A stretch of 45,662 nucleotides of DNA from a virus. Position 1 is the first letter of the stretch. Each line of letters begins with the position of its first letter. The stretch is taken from IMG/VR virus record IMGVR_UViG_3300048838_000929, positions 1 through 45,662 of that record, one strand, 5' to 3'. The position numbers and the translations under genes are program-made. Of the stretch, positions 1 to 6,488 are shown piece by piece. The notes below the pieces were generated by a model. It saw only the letters and a program-made list of their open reading frames with translations, was not told where the DNA came from and did not search any database.

Positions 1-191
1 CGGTCGGTCGGCGGTCGGTCGGTCGGTCGGTCGGCGGTCGGCGGTCGGTCGGTCGGTCGGTCGGTCGGTCGGTCGGTCGGTCGGTCGGTCGGTCGGTCGG
101 TCGGTCGGCGGTCGGTCGGTCGGTCGGTCGGTCGGCGGTCGGTCGGTCGGTCGGTCGGTCGGTCGGCGGTCGGCGGTCGGCGGTCGGTCGG
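1..191. repeat. CGGT/CGG tandem array
   Basis: A pure array of 41 CGGT units interrupted by nine CGG units. The run lengths of CGGT between CGG units are 2, 5, 1, 16, 6, 7, 1, 1 and 2. It ends at the CAT at 192-194. The array has no stop codon in any frame, so reading frames through it mean nothing. The G-rich strand could form G-quadruplex or hairpin structures. It lies in the middle of the origin-like island once the contig is closed. The irregular CGG interruptions look like replication-slippage products. A role as origin, packaging or partition site is only inferred. Confidence 0.95.
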
Positions 192-440
192 CATCGGGCA
201 CGGTCGATTTAAAAGCCCGCCGCGCGGTCGCCGGTTCGATCGGCCGCGATCGGTCGGCCGATTCGATTCGATCGCACGGAGCACGGTTCGCCGCCGCTTT
301 AAAAGTCCGATCGGTCGGCCGCACGGTTCGGGCACGGTCGCACGGCCGCCGATCGGTAAAACGAAACGGAGCGACCGCGCGTGGACCGATACGGCCGCCG
401 GGTTCGGTTCGGCGGCCGATCGGTTCGCGGTCGCCGGTTT
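192..440. other. Island sequence without a supported gene
   Basis: This low-complexity stretch is built almost entirely from words such as TCGG, TTCG, ATCGG, GCACGG and CGGCCG. The word GCATCGGGCACGGT at the array edge (191-204) recurs at about 44009-44022. Several open frames exist, for example a minus-strand one covering 299-592, but they arise because the vocabulary is poor in stop codons and they overlap the better-supported gene at 441-890. I see no tRNA, although TTCGATC words resemble T-loops. Confidence 0.6.
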
Positions 441-890
441 TTATTTCGCTGCCATCGCTTCACGAACCGCCGCCGCAATAACCGCGCCGATATCGACAGT
501 TTTTCCGGTCGCACCGTTTCCGCGCCGGGCACGGCGCGTTTCCCATGCTTTCCGCGCACGGCGTGAAGCCTCTTCGGCGGTCGGCTTTTCAAAAATCGGT
601 TTCGCTTTCGCGGTCGGTTCGGGCACGGTCGGCACGGCGGCGGCGGCCGGTTCGGTTTTAATCCGATCGACGATTGCTTTTAACTCCGATTCGAGCCCGG
701 GCACGGCCGCGACCGATTCGAGTTTTTCGATTCGTTCGACGATAGCTTTTAACTCCGCAACGACCGTTTTAATCGTCGTTTCGTTCGTCGTTTCCGCCGC
801 TGCTACTCGCGTTTCGATCGCGCCGATTTTCGCAACGATCGTTTCGAGGGTTTTCGCAAAGATTTCGCCGTCACTTTTTTTCGTGGCCAT
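441..890 (-). CDS. Coiled-coil protein with C-terminal KAWETRR motif
   Basis: 149 aa, function unknown. The start is supported by an ACGGAG SD seven bases upstream, in the same CGAAACGGAG context as the other two island genes. Residues 8-80 look like an alpha-helical coiled coil containing two related segments, ELKAIVERI (46-54) and ELKAIVDRI (69-77). An Ala/Pro-rich linker follows, then the basic KAWETRR motif (114-120) and a short amphipathic C-terminal helix. KAWETRR is shared with the genes at 44409-44543 and 44997-45206, which makes a small island-specific family. The codons are drawn from the island's CpG-rich vocabulary and differ from the phage core. A basic helix after a coiled coil would suit DNA binding or oligomeric scaffolding of the repeat region, but that is inference. 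Confidence 0.75.
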   Translation of the reverse strand: MATKKSDGEIFAKTLETIVAKIGAIETRVAAAETTNETTIKTVVAELKAIVERIEKLESVAAVPGLESELKAIVDRIKTEPAAAAVPTVPEPTAKAKPIFEKPTAEEASRRARKAWETRRARRGNGATGKTVDIGAVIAAAVREAMAAK

Positions 891-1135
891 AATAAAAACT
901 CCGTTTCGATTTTCCCGGCCGCGCCGATCGCTGCCGTATAAATTCCGTATCGGTCGATCGTCGAAAAACTTAAGCGAATATTTCGGCCGATCGTCGGTTT
1001 TATATATACGTTATATATATTCGTCGCAAGCGAAAAAAACCGCTTGCTTTTCGCGGTCGTATCGCGTATTTCGATATTAACGGCGTATATACGTTTTATA
1101 TATCGTCGAAGCCAAAAACCGTGCCAAAGGAGGGG
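891..1135. other. AT-rich island border with TATATA tracts and hairpin
   Basis: No gene is supported here. Two TATATA-rich tracts lie about 85 bp apart (roughly 999-1022 and 1084-1108), each containing TATATACG and ending in TCGTCG. Between them GCAAGCG (1026-1032) and CGCTTGC (1041-1047) form a perfect 7-bp stem followed by TTTT, a possible plus-strand terminator. The stretch also carries the upstream region of the minus-strand gene at 441-890. Easily melted DNA beside palindromic sites and repeats would fit an origin unwinding element, but that is inference. Confidence 0.5.
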
Positions 1136-1171
1136 TGTCAGGAAATTAGACAGGTGTCAAAAATTTCGACA
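1136..1171. promoter_or_regulatory. Two tandem TGTC-N9-GACA palindromic sites
   Basis: TGTC-N9-GACA occurs at 1136-1152 and again at 1155-1171, 19 bp apart, with AT-rich centres. Further GACA half-sites follow at 1186 and 1205, keeping an 18-19 bp step. The same 17-bp architecture occurs on the other side of the island (43949-44252). It looks like an operator or iteron set for a dimeric regulator. The genome encodes two ribbon-helix-helix proteins that are candidates. TTGACA within some half-sites could alternatively act as -35 boxes. Confidence 0.6.
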
Positions 1172-1201
1172 GTGTAGTGTTCTTTGACAATTGAATAGAC
1201 G

Positions 1202-1220
1202 TTTGACAGGGAGTGTCAAA
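1202..1220 (+). promoter_or_regulatory. Palindrome enclosing the ribosome-binding site of the DUF5131 gene
   Basis: TTTGACA (1202-1208) and TGTCAAA (1214-1220) form a perfect 7-bp inverted repeat around GGGAG (1209-1213), which is the SD for the ATG at 1224. As RNA it would hold the SD in a 5-nt loop; as DNA it could be an operator related to the TGTC/GACA sites upstream. Either way it points to control of the downstream gene. Confidence 0.6.
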
Positions 1221-1223
1221 ATT

Positions 1224-2087
1224 ATGCTCGGATACGACGAAAATCAGACGCGATCATCAGGCATCGAATGGACTTCGCATACCTGGAACCCATTTGTCGG
1301 GTGTTCGATCAAAAGCGCAGGCTGCGTGAACTGTTATGCCATGGCGTTGGCTGAAAGACTGCAAAAAATGGGTCAGGACGCATACCGTGGAACGACAGAG
1401 ACTACAAAAACCGGCAAAACTGTTTGGACTGGTCGAATAAATCAGTCAAAACTCGATAAACCGGCCAAAATCAAGCAGCCGAGCGTGATTTTTGTAAACA
1501 GCATGTCTGATTTTTTCCACGAAAATGCGACTGATTTGATGCGCATGAGTGCGTTGTCAGTGATGGAGCGTGAAAATCGCCATCAGTATCAGATATTGAC
1601 CAAAAGACCGGAAAATATAGCCAAATTCATGCAGAATATGGGCATTTCCGCGTTTCCTGACAATATCTGGATTGGTGCGACCGTGGAAAGCGGCCTGGTC
1701 AAGAGCAGAATTGATGAAATTCGCAGAATTCCCGCGAAAATCAAATTTTTGTCCATTGAGCCTTTGATTCAACCGATCGGTGAAGCTGATTTCAGCGGAA
1801 TTGATTGGGTGATCTCGGGAGGGGAATCTGGACCTAATTCACGTCAAATGAAGGTGGAATGGGTGGCCGAGGTTCACGAAATGGCCAAAAAACATGGTGT
1901 TCGGCACTTTTTCAAGCAGTATGGACTGCCGCAAAACAATCCATTATGGAATGAAGCGTTGAAACTAGGAGAACATCCTGCGCGATATGTTTCGCAGAAT
2001 GATCCGATAGGAAAAGGTGGGAGCAAACTGTTTGGTGAATACGTGAAGGAATTTCCTGCAAATTTCAGTGTTGCGAACTATCAATGA
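1224..2087 (+). CDS. DUF5131 / phage Gp37-Gp68 family three-cysteine protein
   Basis: 287 aa from the ATG at 1224. A longer frame from TTG at 1191 would run through the palindrome, and the SD favours 1224. Near the N-terminus it has IEWTSHTWNPFVGC followed by C-x6-C-x2-C-Y (Cys27, Cys34, Cys37), and later LTKRPENI, IWIGATVES and ISGGESGP. These are the hallmarks of the Gp37/Gp68 (DUF5131) family, which is suspected to be radical-SAM-like because of the cysteine triplet; its reaction is not known to me. In other genomes the family often lies beside a 'three-Cys-motif partner' (TcmP) protein. Here the closest candidate is the methyltransferase-like gene at 42896-43771, the neighbour on the other side of the island in the circle. 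Confidence 0.9.
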   Translation: MLGYDENQTRSSGIEWTSHTWNPFVGCSIKSAGCVNCYAMALAERLQKMGQDAYRGTTETTKTGKTVWTGRINQSKLDKPAKIKQPSVIFVNSMSDFFHENATDLMRMSALSVMERENRHQYQILTKRPENIAKFMQNMGISAFPDNIWIGATVESGLVKSRIDEIRRIPAKIKFLSIEPLIQPIGEADFSGIDWVISGGESGPNSRQMKVEWVAEVHEMAKKHGVRHFFKQYGLPQNNPLWNEALKLGEHPARYVSQNDPIGKGGSKLFGEYVKEFPANFSVANYQ

Positions 2088-2091
2088 AAAA

Positions 2092-2116
2092 AATGCAGGA
2101 CTGAAAATCCTGCATT
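2092..2116. terminator. Strong hairpin after the DUF5131 gene
   Basis: AATGCAGGA (2092-2100) and TCCTGCATT (2108-2116) form a perfect 9-bp stem with a 7-nt loop, directly after the stop codon at 2087. On the plus strand no T-run follows; on the minus strand the stem is followed by a T-run. It may be a transcript-end stabiliser or a terminator active mainly in the minus direction. Confidence 0.5.
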
Positions 2117-2173
2117 CCATGAAATGGGTTGTAATTTGCTTATAAACCATCGAAACGGAGTCTATGCAGAATT

Positions 2174-2491
2174 ATGAGAAATTCTGAGGCAGAAATCCAG
2201 GAAATAGTTCCAATATCCGAGGTAATTCAAGCTGAAAAAGGCTATTTTTTCAGTCCTGGAGCCTTGCGTGCGTTTCGGTCCACGTATTCTGATGTTGCAT
2301 GGCGATATGCTGGTGGTTTTCTTTTCTGGACTTCAGAAAAATCGCCATCGGCAGGCTCAAAACGCCTATATTCTGTGCGTTTCATGTCAGAACAGGGGCG
2401 AGTTTGCACGATGGGCAAATTTCAGGAATTTTCCTCTGCGCGAGCTGCCGAGCTGCGAATAGCTCTTTTGCTGGCGGGAGGTGAAATTTGA
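2174..2491 (+). CDS. Small phage protein of the 'YFF...WTSE...YSVR' type
   Basis: 105 aa, function unknown. The order of motifs is GYFFSPGALRAF, then FLFWTSEKSP, then RLYSVRF, then GKFQEFSSARAAE. This resembles a widespread family of short phage and plasmid proteins with FF-x-MRFF, FVTSE, YTVR and G-x-F-x-Y segments (possibly the group labelled DUF7447). The assignment rests on motif order only. It is first in a chain of overlapping early genes, its stop overlapping the TTG start of the next one. Confidence 0.75.
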   Translation: MRNSEAEIQEIVPISEVIQAEKGYFFSPGALRAFRSTYSDVAWRYAGGFLFWTSEKSPSAGSKRLYSVRFMSEQGRVCTMGKFQEFSSARAAELRIALLLAGGEI

Positions 2492-2721
2492 AAAATCCTG
2501 AGAAATTCCACGAACAGGACAGAATGCTGGATCCGATCACCTATCACGAATTATTGCTAACGGTGCATTGCAATGAACCTGTGATCAATGCCGAGGTGGT
2601 GAAAAAGGTTTTTCGGCAAATTTTGGAATACAAGATAATTGATGCGCAGGACGCCTTGCAGCGGAATCTGCCAGGATTGGTTGAGGAAGCACTAAGGCGC
2701 AGAAAAGAGAGCGCGGGTTAG
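2488..2721 (+). CDS. Hypothetical early protein, TTG start
   Basis: 77 aa, unrecognised. The TTG start is supported by a GGAGGTG SD at about 2477-2483 and a 4-base overlap with the previous stop. The protein is mostly helical and charged and ends in a basic tail (EEALRRRKESAG). A strong intrinsic terminator follows directly, so this may be the last gene of the first short transcription unit. Confidence 0.65.
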   Translation: MKNPEKFHEQDRMLDPITYHELLLTVHCNEPVINAEVVKKVFRQILEYKIIDAQDALQRNLPGLVEEALRRRKESAG

Positions 2722-2727
2722 AAACTG

Positions 2728-2751
2728 AGGCCTGGGGAACCGGGCCTTTTT
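2728..2751 (+). terminator. Intrinsic terminator or attenuator
   Basis: AGGCCTGG (2728-2735) pairs with CCGGGCCT (2740-2747) as an 8-bp stem with one G-T pair closed by a GGAA tetraloop, followed by TTTTT. A textbook rho-independent terminator between genes on the same strand. Confidence 0.85.
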
Positions 2752-2764
2752 CTGGAGCTGGAAA

Positions 2765-3010
2765 ATGATGAATCGCCATCCTGATGTGATTCAGGCCTGC
2801 CGCGAGGTGAATCGCCTGATTCGTGATCTGGAGGACCGCGGTGTAGTGCAGAATCACGAGGAAGCGTGTTTGCGTGTATCCATGATTTTGCGCTTCGAGA
2901 GCTACAAGGAAATGTATCAGAGTTGCATGAACGCTGTTCGTGCCAAAATCGTGTTGGAGAGGATTCGGGAGCATGATGGACAGTCTCGCACAGCTAAAAT
3001 ACCTGATTGA
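2765..3010 (+). CDS. Hypothetical early protein
   Basis: 81 aa, unrecognised. GGAG lies seven bases before the first of two adjacent ATGs. Predicted all-helical and rich in Arg and Glu; no cysteine motif and no membrane segment. Its last 35 bases overlap the next gene in another frame, typical of a compressed phage early operon. Confidence 0.65.
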   Translation: MMNRHPDVIQACREVNRLIRDLEDRGVVQNHEEACLRVSMILRFESYKEMYQSCMNAVRAKIVLERIREHDGQSRTAKIPD

Positions 3011-3296
3011 TCAAATTCCAGATCCCCTGCTGAGACAGCATTTTCGGAACTGGATTCATGATCATGTGGAGTTGGTGGAAAACATTCAGCGGATTGGGAA
3101 AATCGTGGTCGATTCCTACCGCGGCAACAAGGAGGATTTGATTCGCCACGAGGAAGTGAAACTGTGCAATAAAATCGGCCTTCGTGCCGGCCAGGATTTC
3201 GTCAGGATCTCGCGCACGGAGAACAGGGAATTTGTGGTGCTGAAGGGTGTGGCGTGTGTTCTGAGGTATCCGAAACCGGAGGTGGTTGGTACATGA
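2976..3296 (+). CDS. Hypothetical early protein
   Basis: 106 aa, unrecognised. The open frame extends back to 2940, but the GGGAG at 2967-2971 points to the ATG at 2976 (or the one at 2973). The N-terminal half is helical (LAQLKYLIDQIPDP; a WIHDHVELVENIQ helix) and the C-terminal half is beta-like (DFVRISRTENREFVVLKG). No known domain seen. Confidence 0.6.
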   Translation: MDSLAQLKYLIDQIPDPLLRQHFRNWIHDHVELVENIQRIGKIVVDSYRGNKEDLIRHEEVKLCNKIGLRAGQDFVRISRTENREFVVLKGVACVLRYPKPEVVGT

Positions 3297-3327
3297 TGTA
3301 CCGCGGGGAAATTTTCAGGAGATTCAG

Positions 3328-3498
3328 ATGGCTACCAGGAAGATGAAAAGTGAAGTGGTGATTTTGAAAGTGACAGAGGACGAGAAGAAAAAATTCAACG
3401 ATCTGGCGATTGAGCATTTCGACGGGAACGTGTCAGCCCTGGTTCGATTTCTGATGAAGAAATTCGAGCAGGAGCAGAATCGCCGCAAACGCGCATAG
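3328..3498 (+). CDS. Ribbon-helix-helix DNA-binding protein
   Basis: 56 aa. The ATG at 3328 has AGGAG about seven bases upstream, so the upstream part of the frame (from 3286) is discarded. The pattern EVVILKVTEDEKKKFNDLA, then NVSALVRFLM, is that of MobC/Arc-type ribbon-helix-helix proteins: a short beta strand for the DNA groove, then two helices joined by a G-N-V-S turn. It is clearly related to the protein at 42039-42284, which shares VTEDEKK and GNVS. Likely a small transcriptional or origin-binding regulator. The TGTC-N9-GACA palindromes around the island are plausible targets, but this is not shown. Confidence 0.8.
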   Translation: MATRKMKSEVVILKVTEDEKKKFNDLAIEHFDGNVSALVRFLMKKFEQEQNRRKRA

Positions 3499-3507
3499 GA
3501 GTGAATT

Positions 3508-3762
3508 ATGGCTACGGACTGGAGGACGCTTGACCTCGGAAACCCTGAACACAGAAAGCAGCTTGTTTTGGAGCCGATTTCGTTTGAGGATTTGATAGAA
3601 GAGGCGAAAAGGATTCCTCACTCAAGTCCGCTTCGGGTTGCAGCGTTCATCAAATCACACATTCTGGAATCTGCATTTTCGATCGCTGACAGTCTGGTTG
3701 CTGGATACTGTGATCAGATTTGGGAGATTGCCGAGAGGGAGAGACAGAAAAATGGCGCCTGA
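3508..3762 (+). CDS. Hypothetical early protein
   Basis: 84 aa, unrecognised. GGAG lies before the ATG at 3508. Acidic and helical, with a hydrophobic middle (AAFIKSHILESAFSIADSLVAGY) too polar for a clear membrane helix. Its end overlaps the start of the next gene by 11 bases. Confidence 0.65.
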   Translation: MATDWRTLDLGNPEHRKQLVLEPISFEDLIEEAKRIPHSSPLRVAAFIKSHILESAFSIADSLVAGYCDQIWEIAERERQKNGA

Positions 3763-3943
3763 ACCCACAGCGGTACTTCTCTGTCGTGCGGTGGACCAGT
3801 TTGTTCTGGATCTGACGGAGGATGGGAGTTTGCCTGCTCTGCCTGAAATTACGCAGCAGCACATTCGTTCAAAGGTCGAGCGTTTTGCAGACCGTGTTTT
3901 TGAGCTGGGGTATAACCTTGGTCGAAACAACGAGCTACAATGA
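3752..3943 (+). CDS. Hypothetical early protein
   Basis: 63 aa from the ATG at 3752, within the end of the previous gene; the longer frame from 3638 overlaps that gene completely and is unlikely. Helical, ending GYNLGRNN, a pattern also seen at the end of the gene at 14366-14611 (KGYNLGIK). The shared tail suggests a short structural motif common to two phage proteins of unknown role. Confidence 0.6.
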   Translation: MAPEPTAVLLCRAVDQFVLDLTEDGSLPALPEITQQHIRSKVERFADRVFELGYNLGRNNELQ

Positions 3944-3986
3944 TGGGAGTCCCGGGACTCTGTTCTCGTGGGCGACTCTGAATTTA

Positions 3987-4025
3987 GGGGGATTGGGGTT
4001 TCGGCCTCATTCCCCCGACCAATTT
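3987..4025 (+). terminator. Hairpin with T-run; perfect palindrome just upstream
   Basis: GGGGGATTGGGG (3987-3998) pairs with CCTCATTCCCCC (4005-4016) with one mismatch, and TTTTT lies at 4023-4027. At 3947-3960 the 14-bp sequence GAGTCCCGGGACTC is a perfect palindrome that starts four bases after the stop of the preceding gene. Together they form a terminator or attenuator block before the gene at 4040. Confidence 0.6.
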
Positions 4026-4039
4026 TTAGGGGTAAATCT

Positions 4040-4291
4040 GTGGTTAGGACTTTGGAAGAGGAAGTCGATTTTTTCGACGACGACGACCACGAAATAAACC
4101 TGCTGGTGGAATACCAGTTTGAGCGCCGGAAACTGCCGGAAGGTGATGAGTGGGGATATCTGGGTTATCGAATAATCCGGGCCTGGCTGGATGGGGAAAA
4201 AATCGAGCCTGGCCGTTTGACGGGAAGCCAGCGGGCCAGTGCTCACAACGAAATCTGTGCGAAGAAACCGGACACTCGATTGCTGGACTGA
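4040..4291 (+). CDS. Acidic hypothetical protein, GTG start
   Basis: 83 aa. GTG at 4040 is chosen because AGGGG lies eight bases upstream; the frame is open back to 3968 but that part crosses the terminator-like hairpin. The N-terminus carries a run of acidic residues (EEEVDFFDDDDHE), followed by a beta-like segment (EWGYLGYRIIRAWLDG). No family recognised. A structured untranslated region follows. Confidence 0.55.
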   Translation: MVRTLEEEVDFFDDDDHEINLLVEYQFERRKLPEGDEWGYLGYRIIRAWLDGEKIEPGRLTGSQRASAHNEICAKKPDTRLLD

Positions 4292-4312
4292 GAGAGTTTT
4301 GGCGAGTCCAGG

Positions 4313-4429
4313 AGGGAGGCAACCCTGCAGGCGAAAGGTCTGTGGGTTTTTCCTGTGGGTGCCTCCCAAGGACTCATGGCAACCACGCAGGAGGTGGGCC
4401 ACTGCGTTAGATTGTACCACCCCCTGCCC
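4313..4429 (+). ncRNA. Candidate structured RNA (two long hairpins)
   Basis: No convincing gene lies in 4292-4685 on either strand. Two strong stems occur in it. GGGAGGCA (near 4313) pairs with TGCCTCCC (near 4368) and continues inward with CCC/GGG and CAGG/CCTG around an A- and T-rich loop. Then GCAGGAGGTGG (near 4389) pairs with CCACCCCCTGC (near 4429) with one mismatch. Plus-strand frames across the region are rich in Trp, Cys and Arg and look non-coding. It could be a small regulatory RNA or a long leader; orientation is assumed from the neighbouring genes. The remaining 4430-4623 shows nothing clear. Confidence 0.4.
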
Positions 4430-4623
4430 CCCAACCTATCCAGGTCTTTTTGACTTGGTATGTTTGGAGAACCGGGTTTCGGGAAGGCAGGTCCGAATTT
4501 TTCGATTCAGACTGCAATCCACTGCGAAAAATCCTTCCCAGGCTGGACGCGGCTTTCGAGGAAATCGCCTCGAGCTCACCTTATGGCCGTCTATCATCGG
4601 GTGCTGTTCCATGTCTGATTCCC

Positions 4624-4654
4624 AAAAAAAAGGACCGGGGAAAATCCCAGGTCC
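4624..4654 (-). terminator. Minus-strand intrinsic terminator
   Basis: GGACC-GGG (4632-4640) pairs with CCC-GGTCC (4646-4654). On the minus strand the stem is followed by eight Ts (4631-4624). It lies 32 bases beyond the stop of the minus-strand gene at 4686-4949, marking the end of a short opposing transcript. Confidence 0.75.
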
Positions 4655-4685
4655 CAAGAGACAATCCCTTGCCATCTGTACCGTG

Positions 4686-4949
4686 CTATTTTTTCAGGTT
4701 CAGAAAGCACTGGCTAGTGTCGGGCAGGAAGGCCTCGAAAAAAACATCCAGTGCGAGGTAGGCCGCATCGTCGATGGGAGTGGCGGTTTCCTTCGCCTTT
4801 GCTTTCAGCTTGGCGATAATTTCGTCCTTCTGAGCGCGAACCACAGGCACGAGAAAGCACTGGATCTGGTTTGCGAGTTTTTCGACGTTTTTCTGTGTCA
4901 GTTGTTTGAGCAGGAATTCGACCACGATTCCGATTAGCCAATCTTTCAT
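4686..4949 (-). CDS. Lone minus-strand small protein, possibly membrane-associated
   Basis: 87 aa, starting at the ATG at 4949 with GGGGG six to nine bases upstream; an open frame extends further upstream to 5096 but the SD favours this start. The N-terminus (DWLIGIVVEFLLKQL) is a hydrophobic/amphipathic helix; the C-terminal half has KLKAKAKETATPIDD followed by LALDVFFEAFL, a pattern seen in small phage holin-like or holin-associated proteins. It is the only minus-strand gene inside the early region and has its own TATAAT promoter element (4977-4982) and terminator (4624-4654). This looks like an independently regulated 'moron'-type unit. Function unproven. Confidence 0.65.
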   Translation of the reverse strand: MKDWLIGIVVEFLLKQLTQKNVEKLANQIQCFLVPVVRAQKDEIIAKLKAKAKETATPIDDAAYLALDVFFEAFLPDTSQCFLNLKK

Positions 4950-4976
4950 TTGAGCCCCCAAAGTGTTGGTGCTCCT

Positions 4977-4982
4977 ATTATA
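4977..4982 (-). promoter_or_regulatory. TATAAT -10 element for the gene at 4686-4949
   Basis: A perfect TATAAT reads on the minus strand about 28 bases upstream of the ATG at 4949. The -35 region at the expected distance is poor (no TTGACA), so strength or regulator dependence is uncertain. Confidence 0.5.
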
Positions 4983-5438
4983 CCGTAGATTTGTATTGGC
5001 ATGTTTGCCGTGCGGAATCCGGCAGGAGTAAAATGGAGTTTGCGTCCTCGGTTTGGCTAATTCAAAAAAACGCACGGTCAAATAATTGGCAGGCAAGGGC
5101 TGTAAAAAATCGAGAGGCCGGAAAACTTGTTGAAATTTTTCCCGGCCTCACTCATTTTTCGATCTGAATTTTGATTGATTGCGCAGTTTAAAAAAATTCG
5201 TTGTCCAAACGAAAAACCAGAAACCAGAGCTGATCTTGAAAGTTGTCCAGGCTTTAGATCTACCCTTTGCGTTTCGCTTCGGAGAAAGCAAAATGCTTTT
5301 GTGCTTCTATATCGCCGATGATTCGGCGTCAATGAATTTTCAATCCTCCCAATCAAATTTTCAAGCCTTTTATAATTTAAATGTACGCCATACCCAAAGG
5401 GTGTTTGCGAAATCCTCCAGTCGTTTCGGAGGTGTGGC
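4983..5438. promoter_or_regulatory. Divergent regulatory region before the replication gene
   Basis: This gene-poor region of about 450 bp separates the minus-strand gene from the plus-strand replication gene. GAGGCCGG (5114-5121) and CCGGCCTC (5142-5149) form a perfect 8-bp stem with a 20-nt loop followed by T-rich sequence. A plus-strand TATAAT is at 5371-5376, and the GGAGGTG SD of the next gene is at 5428-5434. The A+T-rich stretch around 5330-5385 could be an unwinding region, since phage initiators are often encoded next to their origin. Open frames within it start at TTG without an SD and are not supported. Confidence 0.5.
5371..5376 (+). promoter_or_regulatory. TATAAT -10 element for the replication gene
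   Basis: A perfect TATAAT followed by an A/T-rich discriminator 62 bases upstream of the ATG at 5439. The sequence 17 bp further upstream does not match TTGACA well. Confidence 0.45.
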
Positions 5439-6488
5439 ATGAGTGCAGCGCCTGCCGTCAAATTTCACAAGCGATCCAACGCGCTCCGCTCTGAATCCAA
5501 ATCCCGCGGCAATTTCGCAATGGTCCCCAAGGAAATCCTTCTGAAAAAGTGGCCTGCTGCCCGGTTCAGAATCTTTACCTACATCCTTGCATGTGCAGAC
5601 GATGCACTGATCTTTTCCTGGACGCTGGCTAGCGAACTGAACCTGTCGCGTTCGACAGTGATCGGTGAAATTAACTGGCTCGTGCGCCATGGGTATCTGG
5701 GTGTCCGCAAGGTTGGGATTAGATGTCCTGACGGATGGCGCGATGCGCATACCTGGGATGTGCTGCCGTCCTCTTCCTGGCGTGAAAAGGCTGAAACCCC
5801 GTCGCGCACCCGCATCCAGAAAACCGGACACGAGCCAGAATTACCTGAAAACGAAAATCCTGATTCCACGCAGGTTTGCGAACCGCAGTGTCAATCGCCC
5901 ACGTCCAGGAAACTGGACACTTTAAAAGACAGAAGAAAATATAAATCCAAAACTAAAGGGGGGAAATCCGCGGGCAATAAAATTGCCCCCCGTGACAAGG
6001 CGAGTGAGGTCACTCCTATTCGTCAAAAAATCACACTCGATTCCCTGGATGCCGATATGAGCGCAGCGATAGACGGACGCGCCATGGGATGCAGGGAACG
6101 GGAGAAGTTTCTGCGAACCCACCTGATCCAGAGATTCAGCCGCGATCAGATTCAGATGGTGATGCGGTGGCGCTCTGGACCGAAAGCGAATTTCTTCATC
6201 AGAGAATTTGGTTACGAATTTTGGCGACCTGCCTATGAATACCAACGCAAACGCTATTGGGACAATCTGCGCAGCCTGGACTACTGGGCACAGCTTATCG
6301 AGCTGGCGAAAACCGAGGCTGGGGTTTCTGAACCTGCCGCGGTCGAGGCCGAACCTGCCCCATCCAATCCCGAGCCTTCAGAGCCCGATTCCCCCCCTCA
6401 GCAGTCGCTTTGGGAATTGCCACTGCCCACGCCAGAGGAAGAAGCCGAAATGCGGGCTGCGTTCCTGGCTGCGATCACGAAGGGGTGA
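5439..6488 (+). CDS. Helix-turn-helix replication protein
   Basis: 349 aa with a GGAGGTG SD and ATG at 5439. Residues about 28-95 contain a winged helix-turn-helix of the kind found in phage replication initiators (HTH_36 type): an ARFRIFTYILACAD helix, then LASELNLSRSTVIGEINWL as the turn and recognition helix, then HGYLGVRKVG as the wing. The middle (about 120-200) is basic and low-complexity. A second folded region (about 205-290) follows, then a Pro/Glu-rich C-terminus (about 295-335). This matches replisome organisers: N-terminal DNA binding and C-terminal recruitment of host helicase or loader. No helicase gene was seen nearby, so host machinery is probably recruited. Confidence 0.75.
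   Translation: MSAAPAVKFHKRSNALRSESKSRGNFAMVPKEILLKKWPAARFRIFTYILACADDALIFSWTLASELNLSRSTVIGEINWLVRHGYLGVRKVGIRCPDGWRDAHTWDVLPSSSWREKAETPSRTRIQKTGHEPELPENENPDSTQVCEPQCQSPTSRKLDTLKDRRKYKSKTKGGKSAGNKIAPRDKASEVTPIRQKITLDSLDADMSAAIDGRAMGCREREKFLRTHLIQRFSRDQIQMVMRWRSGPKANFFIREFGYEFWRPAYEYQRKRYWDNLRSLDYWAQLIELAKTEAGVSEPAAVEAEPAPSNPEPSEPDSPPQQSLWELPLPTPEEEAEMRAAFLAAITKG

Noticed and set aside
1-191. Telomere-like ends of a linear replicon (such as Borg-type elements)
   Set aside because: Telomeric or Borg-like ends would be inverted; here both ends show the same strand (direct copies), and the 127-bp identity is explained by circular closure.
299-592. 97-aa minus-strand frame in the island
   Set aside because: It overlaps the better-supported gene 441-890 in another frame, is Arg/Pro-rich, and lacks an SD; it is a by-product of stop-poor vocabulary.
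1183-1230. Sigma70 promoter from TTGACA boxes before the DUF5131 gene
   Set aside because: No -10 element at 16-18 bp from either TTGACA; they fit better as half-sites of the palindromic motif.
4239-4937. 232-aa plus-strand frame
   Set aside because: It lies across the structured RNA candidate and is antisense to the minus-strand gene 4686-4949, which has its own SD, promoter element and terminator. Composition is unlike a protein.
5179-5442. 87-aa plus-strand frame before the replication gene
   Set aside because: TTG start without SD, crosses the TATAAT element and the SD of the next gene.
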